Below are positions 29,181-36,961 of a stretch of DNA of 64,000 nucleotides, piece after piece. The notes beneath the pieces are model-generated. The model did no database searches. It was not told where the DNA came from and saw only the letters and a list, made by a program, of their open reading frames with translations. How positions within the stretch are numbered: position 1 is the first letter of the stretch; every line of letters begins with the position of its first letter. The stretch lies in assembly GCA_963761775.1 (NCBI GenBank), contig CAVXIF010000012.1, positions 248,001-312,000 on the forward strand. Reading direction: 5' to 3'. The position numbers and the translations under genes are program-made. The stretch is from Parerythrobacter_A sp963761775 (lineage in GTDB: Bacteria > Pseudomonadota > Alphaproteobacteria > Sphingomonadales > Sphingomonadaceae).

Positions 29181-29965
29181 CGGGTGCCTTCCTGTTCGAT
29201 TGAATTGGCAAAGCGCGCCGCGCCGAAGCCGCCGTCGCAGTCCAGCACGACGCCGTTGACCCAGCTTGCGGCGGGCGACAGCAGGAACTGTATGGCGGCG
29301 GCAATTTCGTCGGGCGTGGCGTGCCGTCCGGCCAGCTTCGCAGCAGCGGCGATACGGTCTGCGCCCATCGAGCGGCGAAAATCATCGAGAATGGCGGTTT
29401 CGACCGGCCCCGGTGCGACGGCGTTGACCCGGCATCCGGCATCGATCAGCCGCGCGGCCTGCACCCTCGTCCAGACATTCAGCAGCTTCTTGGAAAATGC
29501 ATAGGCCGCCGTTCCGTCCATCGCGGCGGCTTCCTGCCGGATTTCATCGGCAGGCGCATCGGCCAGTTCCGCAAGGCGCGCGTCGGACATCCCGCAGCGG
29601 TGCGCGGTAATGCTGCTGACCGACACGATAGCCGGTCGGTCCGCCTGCATCAGCGTGTCGTGCAGCGCATCGCTCAACTGCCGGATGGCCTGGAAATTGA
29701 CGCGTACGATATCGGCGGGATCGCTCGTGCCGGGCAGCCCCGCGACATGGGCGATGGCATCGACAGGGCCGCAATCGCGCGCCAGACCGGCGACCGCGGC
29801 CTCGTCGAACAGGTCGCACGCGACAATACCGTCGGCGGCTCGCCGGTCGACACCCACGACTTCCCCGCCAGCGTCGGCAAGACGCCGGACCAATGCCGCG
29901 CCGATCCCGCTGGCCGCGCCGGTAACAAGGGTGCGGCGTTGTCGTTCGGCGTTCGGGGCGCTCAT
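29177..29965 (-). CDS. Short-chain dehydrogenase/reductase
   Basis: 262 residues. The NAD(P) motif is TGAASGIG (15-22), the structural motif is in AHVAGLPG, and the catalytic residues are Ser in SVSSIT with Tyr155 and Lys159 in YAFSK. The C-terminal NGVVLDCDGGFG is usual for classical SDRs. An extra segment between the Ser and Tyr (about residues 124-150, rich in Asp and Ala) resembles 3-alpha-hydroxysteroid-dehydrogenase-like SDRs, which fits a steroid or terpenoid substrate, though that is inference. The ATG at 29965 overlaps the P450 stop (ATGA), so the two are coupled and may act in sequence: hydroxylation, then oxidation to a ketone. Confidence 0.88.
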   Translation of the reverse strand: MSAPNAERQRRTLVTGAASGIGAALVRRLADAGGEVVGVDRRAADGIVACDLFDEAAVAGLARDCGPVDAIAHVAGLPGTSDPADIVRVNFQAIRQLSDALHDTLMQADRPAIVSVSSITAHRCGMSDARLAELADAPADEIRQEAAAMDGTAAYAFSKKLLNVWTRVQAARLIDAGCRVNAVAPGPVETAILDDFRRSMGADRIAAAAKLAGRHATPDEIAAAIQFLLSPAASWVNGVVLDCDGGFGAARFANSIEQEGTR

Positions 29966-31170
29966 CGCGACCACTCCACCATCAGCCGGTCGTACCCGCT
30001 GAACCAGTTGTTCGCCGCGCGCTGCGCCGGTTCCACCACGCGGATATAGCGCATCGTCGCAAACAGCTCTTCGAGGAAAATTCGCGCTTCCAGCCGCGCC
30101 AGATGCGCGCCCATGCAAAAATGCGCGCCGATGCCAAAAGCGAGATGCGGGTTGGGCTTGCGGTCGATGCGGAACTGCTCCGGAACGTCGAACACCCGCT
30201 CGTCCCGGTTGGCGGAGGCGAAATACAGCACCACCTTGTCGCCTGCCGCGATCGGCGTGCCGAACAGGTCGCCATCCTCCACTGCCGTGCGGCGCATCTG
30301 GATGACCGGCGACACCCACCGCGCCATTTCCTCCACCGCACCCGGAATGGCGCTGGCGTCGTCGCGCAGCGTCTGCACCTGTTCGGGGTGGCGCAGCAGT
30401 TCCTCCAGCCCGCCGGTCAGCAGAAACCGAGTCGTCTCGTTTCCCGCCACGGTCAGCACCATGAAATAGGCGTCCAGCTCTTCATCGGTAAACGGCACGC
30501 CTGCGCCTTCCGCCTGCGCCAGTGCCGTGGCGACATCGTTACCCGGCGCATCGTGCTTTTCCGCGATAAGCTGGCGGAAATAGGCGAACAGATGTGCGCG
30601 CGAGTCCGCTTGCTCCGCTTCGGTCGCGCGCACGTCGCTCATCGTGTTGGCCCATGCGACCAGATCGCGCTGGCGGCTGTCGGGCACGCCCAGCACGCCC
30701 GCGAACACGATCATCGGGATGGCGACGGCAATCCGCTCGACGAAGTCGAATGGTTCGCCTTGCGGCGCATCAAGAATGAGCGCGCGGATGACATCGCGCA
30801 CCCAGTCCTCGCGCCGTCCGACCGCACTGCGCGCAAAGGCGGCGACGCCCGGCGCGCGCAGGCGGGAATGATCGGGCGCGTCGCTGTTGTGAACGCTGCG
30901 CGCGCCCGATCCCTCGGCGCGCTTGTCGCGGATTTGCGTGCCTTTTCCGCTGACGAAACCGCGATGGTCGCGTGCGATGGCGGCAACATGCTCGTGCCGG
31001 GTCAACGCCCAGAACCCGTCGCCGGGTATCGTCGCGGCATCGGGGCCGGTGTTCCAGTGGACCGGCGCATGGTCGCGCAAATGGCGGAAGGCGGCATATT
31101 GATCGCCCGCAGCAAACGGCGCGACGTCGATCAGGTCGATATCCGCAGTCCCGCGCGCGTTTGTAGCCAT
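29962..31170 (-). CDS. Cytochrome P450
   Basis: 402 residues, soluble bacterial class. The I-helix oxygen-activation motif is AGNETTR (242-248), the K-helix ExxR is EMAR (281-284), and the heme-binding loop is FGIGAHFCMGAHLA with ligand Cys352. There is no membrane anchor, so it would need a ferredoxin and a reductase; neither is in the window. It is the first gene of the minus-strand catabolic operon, whose later genes encode an SDR, an APH kinase, a ligase and an ALDH. It would hydroxylate a hydrophobic substrate. The ATG at 31170 was taken because upstream starts add a low-complexity, non-P450 extension. Confidence 0.92.
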   Translation of the reverse strand: MATNARGTADIDLIDVAPFAAGDQYAAFRHLRDHAPVHWNTGPDAATIPGDGFWALTRHEHVAAIARDHRGFVSGKGTQIRDKRAEGSGARSVHNSDAPDHSRLRAPGVAAFARSAVGRREDWVRDVIRALILDAPQGEPFDFVERIAVAIPMIVFAGVLGVPDSRQRDLVAWANTMSDVRATEAEQADSRAHLFAYFRQLIAEKHDAPGNDVATALAQAEGAGVPFTDEELDAYFMVLTVAGNETTRFLLTGGLEELLRHPEQVQTLRDDASAIPGAVEEMARWVSPVIQMRRTAVEDGDLFGTPIAAGDKVVLYFASANRDERVFDVPEQFRIDRKPNPHLAFGIGAHFCMGAHLARLEARIFLEELFATMRYIRVVEPAQRAANNWFSGYDRLMVEWSR

Positions 31171-31264
31171 ACCACCATGCCTCCCAACATGGGCCGGTCC
31201 TGCGAAGTACCGGACCGGCATCGCAGCCGCCGCCCGTGCTTGACACGATGCGCCGGATGCGAAC

Positions 31265-31274
31265 ATGATATCAT
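31265..31274. promoter_or_regulatory. Short palindrome in the P450/SDR divergent promoter region
   Basis: ATGATATCAT is a perfect 10-bp palindrome roughly midway in the 181-bp region between the divergent P450 and SDR genes. The imperfect flanks ACGATG and CATCGT extend the symmetry. A regulator such as the cluster's TetR protein could bind here and control both directions; that is inference. Confidence 0.3.
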
Positions 31275-31351
31275 CGTCACATTCGGCAGCGGGTCAAGGG
31301 TAAAGCGATAAAAGCCCGGTAACCCCGCATTTCAAATTGGGAGAACACGTC

Positions 31352-32122
31352 ATGGATTTCACCGGGAAAACAGCCATCGTAACCGGCGGCAGCGGCGGGA
31401 TCGGGCTGGCGGTTGCGCGCGTCCTGCTGGATGGCGGCGCGAATGTCATGCTGGCGGCGCGCGATGCGGCCAAGCTGGAAGATGCCGCCGTGCAACTCGA
31501 TGGCGGAGACGCGGTGCGGCACCAGGTCGCCGACATTTCCAGCGAGGACGCGGTCAAGGCACTGGTCGCCGCGACCAGATCCGCCTTCGGACACGTCGAC
31601 ATCCTCGTTGCGAATGCAGGGACCGAGGGCACCGTCAAACCGCTGCTCGAACTCGAGCTGGCGGAATTTTCCTCGGTCCAGCGCATCAATGTCGACGGCA
31701 CGTTCCTGTGCATCAAGCACGGCGCGCTCGCCATGCTTGAGAACGGCGGCGGGTCTATCGTGGTGACGGGCTCTGTCGCCAGCATGGTCGGCGTGCCCGG
31801 CCTCGGTGCCTACACACCCAGCAAGCACGCGGTGGCGGGGCTGGTGCAGGTTGCCGCGCTGGAACTGGCCGAGTCCGGCGTGCGGGTGAACGCCGTCGCG
31901 CCCGCCCCCATCGACAACGCGATGATGCGCAAGATCGAAAGCATGGTCGCCCCGCCCGAAGCGCAAGCCGCCGCGCAAGCCGGGTTCGAGGCGCTTATCC
32001 CGATGAAGCGTTACGGCAGGAACGAGGAAGTGGCGCAGGCGGTCGCCTTCCTCGCCAGCGATGCCGCGTCGTTCGTGAACGGCGCGATCCTGCCGGTGGA
32101 TGGCGGCTTCCTCGCCGCATAG
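31352..32122 (+). CDS. SDR family oxidoreductase
   Basis: 256 residues of classical SDR. The cofactor motif is TGGSGGIG (11-18), NAG occurs in LVANAG, the catalytic Ser is in VTGSVAS (Ser141), and Tyr154 with Lys158 sits in YTPSK. It ends with the usual GAILPVDGGF. The basic/neutral AARDAAKL after strand 2 does not settle NAD versus NADP. A GGGAG ribosome site lies about 11 bases before the ATG at 31352; another ATG 15 bases upstream is not as well placed. Divergent from the P450 operon, it may act on the same substrate. Confidence 0.88.
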   Translation: MDFTGKTAIVTGGSGGIGLAVARVLLDGGANVMLAARDAAKLEDAAVQLDGGDAVRHQVADISSEDAVKALVAATRSAFGHVDILVANAGTEGTVKPLLELELAEFSSVQRINVDGTFLCIKHGALAMLENGGGSIVVTGSVASMVGVPGLGAYTPSKHAVAGLVQVAALELAESGVRVNAVAPAPIDNAMMRKIESMVAPPEAQAAAQAGFEALIPMKRYGRNEEVAQAVAFLASDAASFVNGAILPVDGGFLAA

Positions 32123-32205
32123 GCCAATGCAGGACAGTCTGCCGTTGACGATACCTTAACCATCTCTGGTCATTCCCGCTTCGCACACGGGAAGCGGAGA
32201 CCAAG

Positions 32206-33441
32206 ATGAGCGTTCTGGGACAGATCGGCACGGGCGAGGCGGACATTGCCGCTGGCACAGGCGTCGATACGCCGGACGTGACCATCGTGATGCCCTGCCT
32301 GGACGAGGTCGACAGCCTGCCGCACTGCATCGGCAATGCGCTGGAAGCGCTGGTCAGGATGCGGACCGAGCTGGACCTGTCCGGCGAAATCGTGATCGCG
32401 GACAATGGCTCGACCGATGGTAGCCAGGCATTGGCAACGCAGCTTGGCGCGCGCGTGGTGCCGGTGTCGCAGCGCGGCTATGGCGCGGCGCTGATCGGCG
32501 GATGCCACGGCGCGGCGGGCCGCTATATCGTGATGGGCGATTGCGACGGCAGCTATGACTTCACCGAAGGCGTGGCAATGGTTGCCGAGCTGGAAAAGGG
32601 CCATGACCTGTGCATGGGCAACCGGTTTCGCGGCGGTATTGCACCGGGCGCAATGCCCTGGAAGAACCGTCATATCGGCAATCCCGGCCTGACCGGCGTA
32701 CTCAACATCTTCTTCCGTACCGGCATGGGCGATGCCCATTGCGGCCTGCGCGCCATTCGCAAGGACGCATTCGAACGCCTTGCCCTGTCGGGCACCGGCA
32801 TGGAGTTTGCCAGCGAGATGGTCATCAAGGCCGCGCTCCTCAAACTCGACATGGTCGAAGTGCCCGCGACGCTCTCCGCCGACCTGCGCGAACGCGCCCC
32901 GCACTTGCGCCCGTGGCGCGACGGCTGGCGGCACCTGCGCTATCTTTTCATGCTCAGCCCGACATGGGTATTCGGCGTGCCGGGGCTTGTCGCGCTGGTG
33001 CTGGCGGCCATCATCCTGGGATCGGCCACTGCGCACCTGACCGGCCTTGCAGCGGGACCGGGCTTCTTCGGCGCAAGCTGGAGCGTGATAGGCGCGTTCC
33101 TTGCGACATGCGGGCATTTCAGCCTGATCTGTGCCGCCGCGATGCATTTGCACGGCGTCCGCAGCGGATATCGCCGCCTGCGTCCCATGTTCGCGCGCTT
33201 CGCACCTGTCCTGACGCTGGAACACACCCTGTTCGCGGGCGCCGTGCTGGTGCTCGGCTCGCTCGCCGGACTGGCCGCCATCGGCGTGGAGTGGATCGGC
33301 GATGGCTATACCGCGCTCGACAATCCGTTGCCCCTGATCGCAGCCGCGATGACCGGTGCCATCGGCGTGCAGACCGTGATCGGCGGGTTCGTGCTCGCCA
33401 TTATCGCGGGCAACGACAACCGCTTCGCCCCGCGCGCCTGA
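32206..33441 (+). CDS. GT2 glycosyltransferase of the dolichol-phosphate-mannose-synthase type
   Basis: 411 residues. The N-terminal GT-A domain has TIVMPCLDEVDSLPHCI, EIVIADNGSTDGS, GDCDGSYDF (DxD-like metal site) and GNRFRGG. The C-terminal 170 residues hold four to five membrane helices. This layout is used to put a sugar on polyprenyl phosphate for periplasmic transfer. It starts a plus-strand run with a second GT2, a methyltransferase and GtrA; GtrA typically flips the polyprenyl-linked sugar, and the GT-C-like membrane protein further on could use it. The sugar is unknown. Confidence 0.87.
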   Translation: MSVLGQIGTGEADIAAGTGVDTPDVTIVMPCLDEVDSLPHCIGNALEALVRMRTELDLSGEIVIADNGSTDGSQALATQLGARVVPVSQRGYGAALIGGCHGAAGRYIVMGDCDGSYDFTEGVAMVAELEKGHDLCMGNRFRGGIAPGAMPWKNRHIGNPGLTGVLNIFFRTGMGDAHCGLRAIRKDAFERLALSGTGMEFASEMVIKAALLKLDMVEVPATLSADLRERAPHLRPWRDGWRHLRYLFMLSPTWVFGVPGLVALVLAAIILGSATAHLTGLAAGPGFFGASWSVIGAFLATCGHFSLICAAAMHLHGVRSGYRRLRPMFARFAPVLTLEHTLFAGAVLVLGSLAGLAAIGVEWIGDGYTALDNPLPLIAAAMTGAIGVQTVIGGFVLAIIAGNDNRFAPRA

Positions 33442-33451
33442 CCGCACCGGC

Positions 33452-34375
33452 ATGGCCACGCCCATCCTGTCCGTCGTGATGCCGGTCCATCGTCCGGGCC
33501 GGTGGCTCGCCGATGCGCTCGACAGCCTGCCCGATGATGCACGTGGTGCGGTCGAGGTCGTCATCCGCGATTCCACACCCGAAGGCCCTTGCCTTGAAAG
33601 TATCGCACGCCATGCGGAGCGACTGGCGATCGATTACCGCCACTTGCCCGACATGCCGAGCTGGACGGCGAAGACCAATCTGGGTGTCGCAACGGCCCGC
33701 GCACCGCATATCTGCACGCTGCATCAGGACGATCTCTGGCTGCCCGGACGGTTGGCGGCATTTCGCGATGCCGTCGCACGAAGTCCCGATGCCGCGATGT
33801 ATCTGTGGCCCAGCCGCATTATCGACGGCGCTGGGCGCGACCTGGGAACCTGGCGCCTCCCCTTCGACGCCGGCCCGGTCGATCCCGAAACGCTGCGCGA
33901 TGCGCTGCTGGTGCAGAACAGCATCGCAATCCCTGCACCCGTAATGCGCCGCGATGCCTATCTGGCGGTTGGCGGGCTTGACGACAGCCTGTGGTACACG
34001 CCCGACTGGGACTTGTGGCTCAAGCTCGCGCAGCACGGCACCGCAATCCACGATGCGCGCCCCGTCGCCGCATTCCGTATCCACGGCGGTTCGCAAACCA
34101 TGACCGGCGACCGCGCCGAATTTGCCGAACAGATGGACACGGTGCTGGCACGCCACATGCCTGCCGCCAGTCGCGAAGCCGCCATTTGCCGCGCCTCGGT
34201 CCGGGTAAACCGCCTGCTCGCCCACGCAGTGTCGGGCCACCCGTCCAGCGCCATTAAGGCACTCGCCACCATCGCCGCACTCGGCCCCCGGCAAGCCCGC
34301 CGCTATCTCCACGCATCGCGCCTGGTCGAACGCGTCCTGCCCCGGCTTCGCGCACGTTTTTCAGGGAGTTTCTGA
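33452..34375 (+). CDS. GT2 family glycosyltransferase
   Basis: 307 residues. The GT-A fold is visible as ILSVVMPVHRPGRWLADAL, VVIRDSTPEG, NLGVATARAPHICTLHQDD (metal-binding DD) and DSLWYTPDWDLWLKL (acceptor-side acidic motif). There is no membrane helix, so it acts at the cytoplasmic face. It starts 10 bases after the first GT2 and its stop is two bases before the methyltransferase start, so the genes form one operon. It likely adds a sugar to a lipid-linked glycan. Donor and acceptor cannot be read. Confidence 0.85.
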   Translation: MATPILSVVMPVHRPGRWLADALDSLPDDARGAVEVVIRDSTPEGPCLESIARHAERLAIDYRHLPDMPSWTAKTNLGVATARAPHICTLHQDDLWLPGRLAAFRDAVARSPDAAMYLWPSRIIDGAGRDLGTWRLPFDAGPVDPETLRDALLVQNSIAIPAPVMRRDAYLAVGGLDDSLWYTPDWDLWLKLAQHGTAIHDARPVAAFRIHGGSQTMTGDRAEFAEQMDTVLARHMPAASREAAICRASVRVNRLLAHAVSGHPSSAIKALATIAALGPRQARRYLHASRLVERVLPRLRARFSGSF

Positions 34376-34376
34376 C

Positions 34377-35003
34377 ATGGCTATCGGCAGCACTATCCGC
34401 CGCATGTTCGGCCGCCACGAACATCGCGTGTCGGAATTGTATCGCGGCCTGTTCATGGACCTCGACGACTATGCGCGGCACTTGCGCGAAGTCATACCCT
34501 CGGCGTCGCGCATTCTCGAAGTCGGCTGCGGTGAAGGCGCAGTTACGGAAATTCTCGCCGAAACCTTTCCTGATGCCGAGATACTCGCGATCGACATCAC
34601 CCCGAATGTCGGCCGCCTCTATCGCGGACGCACGCAGGGTGTCACATTTCGCCAGACTTCGATCCAGGAGATTGCGGCGGCGCACCCCGGCGCATTCGAC
34701 CTCGTGACCCTGTCCGACGTGCTGCACCATATTCCGCGCGATCTGCGCACGGGCATTCTGGGCGCGGTGGAACGGGCTGTTGCGAAAGACGGCCGGTTTT
34801 TGCTGAAGGATTGGGGACGCAAGCTCACGCCTATCCATGCGGTGTGCTATGCAGGCGACAGATACCTGACCGGCGACCGCATTGCCTATCTCACGCCGGA
34901 CGAAGCCCGCGAACTGGCCGGCAGCGCATTCGACAAACTGCAATTCGCAGGCTGCGGCACGATCAGGCCGTGGTCGAACAATTACACGCAGCTGTTCGCG
35001 TGA
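34377..35003 (+). CDS. Class I SAM-dependent methyltransferase
   Basis: 208 residues with the Rossmann-type motifs of class I methyltransferases: ILEVGCGEGAVTEIL (SAM-binding motif I), EILAIDITPNV (acidic motif II), LVTLSDVLHHI (motif III/IV) and DGRFLLKDW. It sits between two glycosyltransferases and GtrA, so the substrate is probably a sugar or a lipid carrier intermediate of the surface glycan. Its TGA overlaps the GTG start of gtrA. Confidence 0.85.
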   Translation: MAIGSTIRRMFGRHEHRVSELYRGLFMDLDDYARHLREVIPSASRILEVGCGEGAVTEILAETFPDAEILAIDITPNVGRLYRGRTQGVTFRQTSIQEIAAAHPGAFDLVTLSDVLHHIPRDLRTGILGAVERAVAKDGRFLLKDWGRKLTPIHAVCYAGDRYLTGDRIAYLTPDEARELAGSAFDKLQFAGCGTIRPWSNNYTQLFA

Positions 35004-35410
35004 TATCGAGACTGGACAGTGCGCCAATGCGCTATCTTGCGGCGGGTATCGGCTTTGCCGCGCTGAACAATGTCCTGCTTATCGGTGGCGACTGGAGCGG
35101 TCTGCATTACGGCGCCTGTATTGCTCTGACGTTCGTCGTGTCCGTTCCTTTAAGCTATCTGGTCCATGCCAGGTGGACATTCAGGACCAGCCACGGATGG
35201 ACAGGTTTTGCCCGCTACCTGGGCGGGTCGGTCAGCAGCCTCGTCATAGCTGCGTTCGCCGTCTGGTTTTTCAGGGGGTTGCTGGGTTTGCCCATGCTCG
35301 CCGCCGCACCGCTCGCCACTGTGGTGATGACGGTTTACAACTATATCATGGCGCGATGGGCGGTGCGATATAGCCCGAAAGCCCAAGCGCAGGCGTTCGG
35401 CAACCTATAG
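35000..35410 (+). CDS. GtrA-like membrane protein
   Basis: 136 residues with four membrane helices. The signature motif PLSYLVHARWTF and the helix-4 MTVYNYIMARWAVRY fit the GtrA family, which moves polyprenyl-phosphate-linked sugars across the inner membrane. The GTG at 35000 overlaps the methyltransferase stop (GTGA) and is preferred to the ATG at 35027. Together with the first GT2 protein it would form a GtrA/GtrB-type pair. Its TAG lies directly against the convergent TAG of the next gene (CTATAG at 35405-35410). Confidence 0.85.
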   Translation: MISRLDSAPMRYLAAGIGFAALNNVLLIGGDWSGLHYGACIALTFVVSVPLSYLVHARWTFRTSHGWTGFARYLGGSVSSLVIAAFAVWFFRGLLGLPMLAAAPLATVVMTVYNYIMARWAVRYSPKAQAQAFGNL

Positions 35411-36100
35411 CGTGATCGTGACCACATAACCGAAGCTGCGCAGCGGAAAGAGCCGCTCCACGATCCGCACGATCCCTTCGACCACCCCGATCCCCGTGCG
35501 CGCCACCGGCCCGGATTGCAGCTTCAGTTCGGTCGCATAGAACCGGTAGGGCAGGATCTGCCAACTGCGGCATCCGGCACGCGCGCACAGCGTGTTCAGC
35601 GTCTTGTAGGTCGATGTCATCAAGTGATCGTGGTGCTGTGCCTCGCGCCCGATCGTGCCGAGCAGCGCATTGGCGAACGACACCCCGTTGGGCGTGGAGA
35701 TCATCAGCGTCTTGCCGGGGTAGCGTTCCTTCATCGCCCGCAGGAACGCCGCCGGATTTTCCAGATGTTCGATGAATTCACCGGCGACGATAATATCCAC
35801 CGTATCGGCAGCCACGTCAGGCGCCGTCCCGTCGCCCTTGTGGATATGGGCGTTGGGCGCGGTCCGAAGGCCTTCTTCCGGCAGGCTGTCCGACAGGTCG
35901 ATGCCCGTGACCGTCTGCGCGACCGAAGCGATCCTGCGATGCAGCCATTCCTGCGTATCGCGTTTTTCGAACGCGGTTTCATCGAGACAGCCGATATCGA
36001 GAACGCGCTTCCCACGGCACGCGCCCGCAATATGGCTGACCCGTTCGACGGGCCGCCTGACGTCCAGATGTTCGAACGTGGTATAGGCGAGCGAATTCAT
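35405..36100 (-). CDS. SAM-dependent methyltransferase
   Basis: 231 residues. Motif I is RVLDIGCLDETAF, motif II is TVTGIDLSD, and the motif III/IV region is DIIVAGEFIEHLENPAAFL, typical of class I enzymes acting on small molecules or glycans. TLMISTPNGVSF is a conserved segment in polysaccharide-associated methyltransferases. It overlaps the upstream 2OG-oxygenase gene by ATGA and is convergent with gtrA. A role in the glycan is inferred from context. Confidence 0.82.
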   Translation of the reverse strand: MNSLAYTTFEHLDVRRPVERVSHIAGACRGKRVLDIGCLDETAFEKRDTQEWLHRRIASVAQTVTGIDLSDSLPEEGLRTAPNAHIHKGDGTAPDVAADTVDIIVAGEFIEHLENPAAFLRAMKERYPGKTLMISTPNGVSFANALLGTIGREAQHHDHLMTSTYKTLNTLCARAGCRSWQILPYRFYATELKLQSGPVARTGIGVVEGIVRIVERLFPLRSFGYVVTITL

Positions 36101-36921
36101 GTGCCGTCGCCCGTGCGCCGGTAGACATGCGGGTTGGTCCAGACCTTGCCGCCGCCCTTTTTCAGGATGGCGGTGCGCACCGCATTGTCGGTGCGCATGG
36201 CGAGGTCGGCCACGCCGCGACCGTATTCGCCGCGAAAGCTCGTCGCGTGAAAATACGCATCGCTGCCGGGTGGTGTGCGGGAAAAGTAATAGTTCGAAAC
36301 GCAGCAGCGCCGGCCTGCATGGCGCACCGCGTTCACCGAATGCCATGACGTGCGGTCGGTCACCATGATGGCGAGGCTGTTGAAGGTGCTGGGAACGGTG
36401 CGCGGGTTGCCGGTCGGCCCGTCGTCCCACAATTGCAAGCATCCGCCATAGTCCTCGCGCCAGTCGGGCGTGACGTAATAGAGCAAGTTCAGCACGCGGT
36501 ACCGGTCGCGGGCCTTGTCATGCGAATTGTCGAGATGCGGGCGCAGGTAGCCGCCACGGGTCATGGCGCTGATGCCCCCGGCATAGAGATTGCTGTCCGG
36601 CTCCAGCGCGTCGAGGCTCGTGATCGCCGCGACCTGTTCGACGACACGCTTGTCCTGAAACGCGTAGACCACTTCTTCCAGCAAGGGATCGAAGCGGTCC
36701 ATTTGCGCGGCAACGTGCTTGCGCTCTTTCATGGATTTCTTGAACATCATCGCATCGGGCGCCGGGAAGGCATCGTGCACGGCGTGCGGAATATGGTCGG
36801 GCAGGAGGTTTTCGACATGACAGGACCGGATGCGCCCCGGGATCGCGAATTCCTGCGCAAGCGCACCCGCTTCCGACGCGAGGCGCGCGGTCAGCAAATC
36901 AGCAATTTCCGTCCGGTTCAT
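36097..36921 (-). CDS. 2-oxoglutarate/Fe(II)-dependent oxygenase
   Basis: 274 residues of prolyl-4-hydroxylase-like fold. The iron ligands are likely His and Asp in YLRPHLDNSHD and His in TSWHSVNAV; the 2OG-binding Arg is in GRRCCVSNYYF. LNLLYYVTPDWREDYGGCLQLWD is the conserved sheet of the family (here described by its motif NLLYYV...GGCLQLW). Such enzymes hydroxylate proteins or modify sugars. Its position between a methyltransferase and a membrane glycosyltransferase suggests hydroxylation of a surface-glycan or lipid component. The ATG at 36921 overlaps nothing upstream. Confidence 0.8.
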   Translation of the reverse strand: MNRTEIADLLTARLASEAGALAQEFAIPGRIRSCHVENLLPDHIPHAVHDAFPAPDAMMFKKSMKERKHVAAQMDRFDPLLEEVVYAFQDKRVVEQVAAITSLDALEPDSNLYAGGISAMTRGGYLRPHLDNSHDKARDRYRVLNLLYYVTPDWREDYGGCLQLWDDGPTGNPRTVPSTFNSLAIMVTDRTSWHSVNAVRHAGRRCCVSNYYFSRTPPGSDAYFHATSFRGEYGRGVADLAMRTDNAVRTAILKKGGGKVWTNPHVYRRTGDGT

Positions 36922-36961
36922 CGGCTTGGCTCCCGTTGGAAGAAGGCATGTCGAACCGTGG

